The position numbers and the translations under genes are program-made. This document shows, piece after piece, positions 60,302 through 64,000 of a stretch of DNA of 64,000 nt (within the stretch, counting starts at the first letter, position 1; each line of letters opens with the position of its first letter). Under the pieces are notes generated by a model. The model was not told the DNA's origin. It ran no database searches and saw nothing but the letters and a program-made list of their open reading frames with translations. Source of the stretch: Actinomycetota bacterium (GTDB taxonomy: Bacteria; Actinomycetota; Acidimicrobiia; Acidimicrobiales; Microtrichaceae); contig VGBZ01000003.1 of assembly GCA_016870275.1 (NCBI GenBank), positions 1 through 64,000 of the forward strand. The letters are read 5' to 3'.

Positions 60302-62019
60302 GCCGGCACCCGGTGACGGGCCTCGAGTGCCCTCAGGTACGACGACCGCGCGTGGTGACTCGACCGTGTGAACGGTGAGGCCTCGACGTGGCGGAGACCG
60401 ACGCTCCGACCGAACTCGACGAGCGCCTCGAACTCCTCCGGTCGCCACCACCGGGCCACCGGGAGGTGACGGGCGGTCGGGCGCAGGTACTGGCCGATCG
60501 TCACGACCTCCACACCCACCGCTGCGAGATCGCACATCGTGGCGTGCACCTCGTCGGTGCGCTCACCCATCCCGACGATCAGACCCGACTTGACCACCAC
60601 TCCGGTCTCCGCCGCCCGGCCGAGCACCGTCAGCGAGCGGGCGTAACCCGCCGAGGGTCGCACAGCCCGCTGCAGTCGCGGCACCGTCTCCACGTTGTGG
60701 TTCAACACCTCCGGCCCGGCGGCGAGCACCGTCTCGAGCGCCGACGCACTGCCCCGGAGATCAGAGATGAGCACCTCGACACTGCACTCCGGAGCGAGGG
60801 ACCCGATCGCCGCCACGGTTCGAGCCACGTGGTCGGCGCCACCATCGACGAGATCGTCCCGAGCGACCATCGTGAGCACTGCGTGGTCGAGTCCCATGCG
60901 CTCGACCGCAGCGGCGACACGATCGGGTTCACCGGCGTCGAGTCCACCCGGGTGCCTCGTATCGACCAGACAGAACCCACAGGCACGGGTGCATCGCTCG
61001 CCGCAGAGCATGAACGTCGCCGTGCCCTCGGACCAGCACTCCGACAGGTTGGGGCAACCCGCCTCCTCACAGACGGTGACGAGATCGAGATCCCCGATCG
61101 TTCGCTTGACGCTGAGCACGTTGGGGTCGTGCCGCCATCGGGCCCGCATCCAGTCGGGCTTGGGGCCCATCGCCCCGTCACCGACCGCCACGCCGGCAGC
61201 CTCGAGACGACCACGGAGTCGCACCGAGACACCGGCAGGTTCGTTCCGACCGGCACCGGGATCAGGCGCTCCGAATCTGGAGAAGTCCGACAGATCCGCA
61301 CCGTCGGGATCGTGTCGCCACGCCACATCAGCCCGCTCGACCGCCATCGGCTCCCACGCCGCAGCGAACCGATCGACGAACTCCTCGGCCACCTCCCTCA
61401 GGTCGACCGCAGCCCCCTCGGCCGCCAACGACGTGACGCCATGCTCACTGATGCCACAGGGAACGATCGAATCGAAGTGCGACATGTCCGGGTCGACGTT
61501 GAGCGCCACCCCGTGCAACGAGCGCCCGCCGACGATCCGGACCCCGATTGCGGCGACCTTTCTGGGCCGGGAGCCGTCGGGGTCGATCCAGACACCCGGG
61601 TAACCGTCGAGCCGTCCGACCGGATCGATCCCGAGGGCACGGACGACGTCGATCAGCACACCCTCGAGCAGGCGCACGTGGGCGGGGGTGTCGGGCAGAT
61701 CGCCGGAGCCCTTTCCCGGCAGTCCGAGCAGCGGGTAGGCCACGAGTTGCCCCGGCCCGTGGTAGGTCACGTCGCCGCCGCGATCGACGTCGAGCACGTC
61801 GAACTTCGGCGTGTCCCGGTCGACGAGCAGGTGAGCCGGATTCGTCTGCCGCCCGAGCGTCAACGTCGGAGGATGCTCGAGCAGGAGGAGGTGGTCATCT
61901 GGACGACCGCCCGCTTCGGCCACGACGAGGGCCTGCCGGTGGAGCGCCCGCTGGAGCGACCACGCCTCCCGATACGCAACGGTTCCGAGCCACCGCACCC
62001 GGAGCGTGGCGTCGGTCAT
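60292..62019 (-). CDS. lipB-lipA: fused octanoyltransferase - lipoyl synthase (LipB-LipA)
   Basis: 575 residues in one uninterrupted frame. Residues about 1-235 are LipB: GGDVTYHGPGQLVAYPLLGL, the catalytic lysine in RKVAAIGVRI, HGVALNV and the catalytic Cys188 in IVPCGISEHG. A linker of about 45 residues follows. Residues about 285-575 are LipA: auxiliary-cluster cysteines 317, 322 and 328 (CEEAGCPNLSEC), the radical-SAM triplet Cys343, 347 and 350 (CTRACGFC), HNVETVPRLQRAVRP, and the C-terminal RSS motif as TRSSHHARSSY. The first half moves octanoyl from ACP to the E2 lysine; the second inserts two sulfurs. The ATG overlaps the E2 stop by 4 nt, so the enzyme is made with its substrate. Confidence 0.94.
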   Translation of the reverse strand: MTDATLRVRWLGTVAYREAWSLQRALHRQALVVAEAGGRPDDHLLLLEHPPTLTLGRQTNPAHLLVDRDTPKFDVLDVDRGGDVTYHGPGQLVAYPLLGLPGKGSGDLPDTPAHVRLLEGVLIDVVRALGIDPVGRLDGYPGVWIDPDGSRPRKVAAIGVRIVGGRSLHGVALNVDPDMSHFDSIVPCGISEHGVTSLAAEGAAVDLREVAEEFVDRFAAAWEPMAVERADVAWRHDPDGADLSDFSRFGAPDPGAGRNEPAGVSVRLRGRLEAAGVAVGDGAMGPKPDWMRARWRHDPNVLSVKRTIGDLDLVTVCEEAGCPNLSECWSEGTATFMLCGERCTRACGFCLVDTRHPGGLDAGEPDRVAAAVERMGLDHAVLTMVARDDLVDGGADHVARTVAAIGSLAPECSVEVLISDLRGSASALETVLAAGPEVLNHNVETVPRLQRAVRPSAGYARSLTVLGRAAETGVVVKSGLIVGMGERTDEVHATMCDLAAVGVEVVTIGQYLRPTARHLPVARWWRPEEFEALVEFGRSVGLRHVEASPFTRSSHHARSSYLRALEARHRVPAWG

Positions 62020-63410
62020 CCGAGCTCTGCCGCCCAGTCCCGGGTCTCGATGATCTCCCGCACCTTCGCCAGGAACGCCGCAGCGTACGCACCATCGAAC
62101 GCCCGGTGGTCCCAGGCGAGCGTGAGGTTCCCGACGGAGTGAACAGCAATCGCCTCCCCGCCGGCGCCATCGTCGACGACGACGGGGCGACGGCGCACAC
62201 CGTCGGTGGACAGGATCGCCACCTGCGGCTGGTTGATGATCGGGATCACGACCTCGGTGCCGTAACTGCCCGCATTGGAGATCGTGAACGTCCCTCCAGC
62301 GAGCTCGTCCGGGCCGAGCTGCCTGGACCGGGCCCGGTCAGCGAGGTCACGAATGTCGGCGGCAATGGCGCGGAGCCTCTGCTCGTGAGCGTTGCGGACC
62401 ACCGGAGCGAGGAGACCCTCGAAGTCGAGGTCGACAGCGATGGCCAGGTGGACCTCGTTGTGAATGACCAGCGACGCTCCGTCCACAGCGGCATTCATGC
62501 GGGGGAACTCGTGCAGCGCATCGATCACCGCCCGAGCCACGAACGGCAGGTACGTGAGCGAGAACCCCTCCGTGGCCCGGAACTCCTCGGCCGCAACGGA
62601 GCGGACCCGGTCGACCCCCTCATAGTCGACCTCGACGATCGTCACGGCATGTGGCGCAATCGCCTTGGAGGCGACCATGTGTTCGCCGGTGAGACGACGG
62701 ATCTTGTTGAGCTCCACGACCCGGTCGCCGGAGCCGTGGTGCATCGGTGCGGCATCGACCGCCGCCCGCGCCGGTGCTGGTGCTGCTGGTGCTGCCGGCG
62801 CTGTTGCTGCCGGCACTGTTGCTGCCGGCACTGTTGCTGCGTCAATCGCATCGAAGACGTCTTCGCGTGTAATCCGCCCGCCGACACCGGTACCGGTGAT
62901 CCGGGACACGTCGAGGCCGTTCTCGGCGATCAGACGTCGGACGAGTGGTGAGAGCACCTGCCCCGACCCAGCAGGCTCGGCCACCGGCGCAGCCTGGACC
63001 ACCGGCGCAGCCTCGACCACCGGCGCAGCCTCGACCACCGGCGCCGCCTCAACCACCGGCGCCGCCCCGACCACCGGCGCCGCCTGGACCACCGGCGCAG
63101 CCTCGACCACCGGCGCAGCCTCGACCACCGGCGCAGCCTCGACCACCGGCGCCGCCCCGACCACCGGCGCCGCCCCGCTCCCGCCGAGCACAGCGAGCAA
63201 CGTGCCCACGTCGACGGTGTCACCCTCGGCCACGAGAATCTCAGTCAGGACGCCACCGGCTGGAGCGGGCACCTCCGTGTCGACCTTGTCGGTGGAGACC
63301 TCGAACAGCGGCTCGTCCTCGGTGATCGTCTCGCCGACCGCCTTGAACCAACGGGTGATCGTTCCCTCGGTGACTGACTCACCGAGTTGCGGCATCACGA
63401 TGTCGGTCAT
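62016..63410 (-). CDS. sucB: 2-oxoacid dehydrogenase E2 (dihydrolipoamide acyltransferase, SucB-like)
   Basis: 464 residues. One lipoyl domain at 1-75 with Lys42 in STDKVDTEV. An Ala/Pro/Val linker of hexapeptide repeats spans about 78-145. The E3/E1-binding domain is at about 150-187 (LSPLVRRLIAENGLDVSRIT, GGRITREDVFDAI). A second Ala/Pro linker follows. The catalytic CAT domain is at about 230-464, with His435 and Asp439 in WDHRAFDGAYA. It transfers succinyl, acetyl or branched acyl groups to CoA; which one is not decided by the sequence, and in actinobacteria this gene order is often annotated sucB. ATG 63410 has AGGAGG four bases upstream. It lies between lpd and lipBA. Confidence 0.93.
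   Translation of the reverse strand: MTDIVMPQLGESVTEGTITRWFKAVGETITEDEPLFEVSTDKVDTEVPAPAGGVLTEILVAEGDTVDVGTLLAVLGGSGAAPVVGAAPVVEAAPVVEAAPVVEAAPVVQAAPVVGAAPVVEAAPVVEAAPVVEAAPVVQAAPVAEPAGSGQVLSPLVRRLIAENGLDVSRITGTGVGGRITREDVFDAIDAATVPAATVPAATAPAAPAAPAPARAAVDAAPMHHGSGDRVVELNKIRRLTGEHMVASKAIAPHAVTIVEVDYEGVDRVRSVAAEEFRATEGFSLTYLPFVARAVIDALHEFPRMNAAVDGASLVIHNEVHLAIAVDLDFEGLLAPVVRNAHEQRLRAIAADIRDLADRARSRQLGPDELAGGTFTISNAGSYGTEVVIPIINQPQVAILSTDGVRRRPVVVDDGAGGEAIAVHSVGNLTLAWDHRAFDGAYAAAFLAKVREIIETRDWAAELG
62981..63178 (-). repeat. 18-bp tandem repeat (APVVEA) with a 90-bp higher-order duplication
   Basis: Eleven hexapeptide units in the E2 linker. The order of the variable residue is G,E,E,E,Q,G,E,E,E,Q, that is, a five-unit block present twice. 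The same non-repeat landmark (cctggacc) occurs at 62993 and 63083, exactly 90 bp apart. Confidence 0.95.
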
Positions 63411-63436
63411 GGGTCCTCCTGGTTTCCGATGGAGTC

Positions 63437-63442
63437 AGCCTA
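63437..63442 (-). promoter_or_regulatory. -10 box upstream of the E2 gene
   Basis: TAGGCT in the 63-base gap after lpd. Initiation would give a leader of about 20 nt with AGGAGG before ATG 63410. Confidence 0.45.
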
Positions 63443-63473
63443 CGTCGCTGCCGGGAGCCGACGGGACGGTCGC

Positions 63474-64000
63474 TCAGCCGTGGAGTGAGCGTCCGGTCAG
63501 GGACAGCACCGTCTCACCGAACAACTCGCTCAGCGACGGATGGGGTTGGATGAACGCCGCCACCTCGTCCACGGTGGCCTCCCAGTTGACTGCGAGGTAG
63601 CCGCCGGAGAGTTGCTCGGTGACCCACGGTCCGACCATGTGCACGCCGAGAATCCGACCGGCTCGACCGTCGGCGTCACGTTCGGCGATCACCTTCACGA
63701 GACCCTCGGTCTCTCCGACGATCATCGCCCGACTGTTGGCGGCGAACCGGTGCTTGGAGGTCATCACCTCGTAACCGAGCTCACGGGCCTGCGTCTCGGA
63801 GTAGCCGGCGAAGGCGACCTCGGGATTGCAGTAGATGGCCCATGGAACGAAGTCGTCGTCGACCGGAGGAACGTCCTCCCCGAGCACGCGCCGCACCACG
63901 GCGATGGCCTCGGCGAAGGCCACGTGGGCGAGCTGGGGCGAGTCGATCACGTCACCGATCGCGTAGACGTCCTCGGCGTGGGTCCGGTAGTCCTCATCAA
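63474..64000 (-). CDS. lpd: dihydrolipoamide dehydrogenase, C-terminal part (5' end outside window)
   Basis: The frame is open to the window edge and reads DEDYRTHAEDVYAIGDVIDS, the second FAD-binding motif. Then PWAIYCNPEVAFAGYSETQA and the C-terminal dimer domain with the active-site HxHPSLSE (IQPHPSLSELFGETVLSL) follow. It keeps the histidine-glutamate pair that the LpdA homologue at 27684 lacks, so this is the true E3 that reoxidises lipoamide of the adjacent E2. The annotated frame start inside the window (GTG 63950) is only an internal codon. Confidence 0.95.
   Translation of the reverse strand, partial: DEDYRTHAEDVYAIGDVIDSPQLAHVAFAEAIAVVRRVLGEDVPPVDDDFVPWAIYCNPEVAFAGYSETQARELGYEVMTSKHRFAANSRAMIVGETEGLVKVIAERDADGRAGRILGVHMVGPWVTEQLSGGYLAVNWEATVDEVAAFIQPHPSLSELFGETVLSLTGRSLHG

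Noticed and set aside
60388-62142. 584-codon plus-strand open frame antisense to lipB-lipA
   Set aside because: Arginine-, histidine- and proline-rich without any motif; it mirrors the codon pattern of the real gene on the other strand, as expected at this GC content.
62981-63178. Regular short repeats resembling a CRISPR array
   Set aside because: Unit length is 18 bp without spacers, and the repeats are in frame inside the E2 linker. The same applies to the PPSSEA array at 1-102 and the 21-bp repeats at 20681.

Overview
The window is high-GC, densely packed, actinobacterial-type DNA. It has many GTG starts, 1-10 nt overlaps between co-directional genes, and many genes whose start codon lies about six bases after a TANNNT -10 box, which indicates leaderless transcripts. 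Gene content (LCP ligase, cobalamin-dependent MetH, LpdA-type flavoprotein, a biotin carboxylase fused to its carrier domain, lipoate and 2-oxoacid dehydrogenase genes, an acyl-CoA dehydrogenase) fits a Gram-positive-type actinobacterium. The class Acidimicrobiia is my best guess, but no marker here proves it.

About 0.8-47.4 kb is mostly a surface-polysaccharide locus. On its left are a UDP-glucose dehydrogenase operon with three glycosyltransferases (842-5623) and an LCP glycopolymer ligase (5750-7243). After a metabolic insert (pabB-pabC, birA, biotin carboxylase/BCCP; 7315-11899) come a methyltransferase, a polyprenyl-phosphate-type glycosyltransferase and a GT-C membrane enzyme (11947-15641). 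Next is a degenerate stretch of about 2.5 kb (16.1-18.6 kb). It holds broken, partly duplicated pieces of a PIG-V-like mannosyltransferase, a methyltransferase and a second copy of the GT-C gene.

The core export unit (18669-25958) is Wzm/Wzt with a C-terminal Wzt cargo-type domain, a 1255-residue GT2-GT4-DUF4214-coiled coil-methyltransferase protein, and another methyltransferase. A GT-C protein and LpdA follow. An operon then combines all four dTDP-L-rhamnose genes with large GT4 proteins and a small coiled-coil protein (29451-37935). A further operon carries GT2-GT2 and GT2-GT4 fusions (38173-42467). Next are a large secreted protein, a PGRP-type amidase and a Wzx-like flippase. A likely model is that rhamnose- and hexuronate-containing chains are assembled in the cytoplasm, exported by Wzm/Wzt, and attached to the wall by LCP.

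From 47.3 kb on the window is housekeeping: a rhodanese-MoeB sulfurtransferase system, a sirtuin, PepA, PduO-type cobalamin adenosyltransferase divergent from metH, a CMD-family protein, a serine-hydrolase-like protein with cysteine at the nucleophile position, an acyl-CoA dehydrogenase, and a lipoate operon. That operon runs lpd (partial, at the right edge), sucB-type E2, a fused LipB-LipA protein, and an unknown protein.

The observations I rate highest are the glycosyltransferase whose coiled coil carries an in-frame 21-bp repeat encoding exactly one heptad (a possible chain-length ruler joined to a terminating methyltransferase), the LipB-LipA fusion, the pseudogene graveyard, and the recurring leaderless-promoter geometry.
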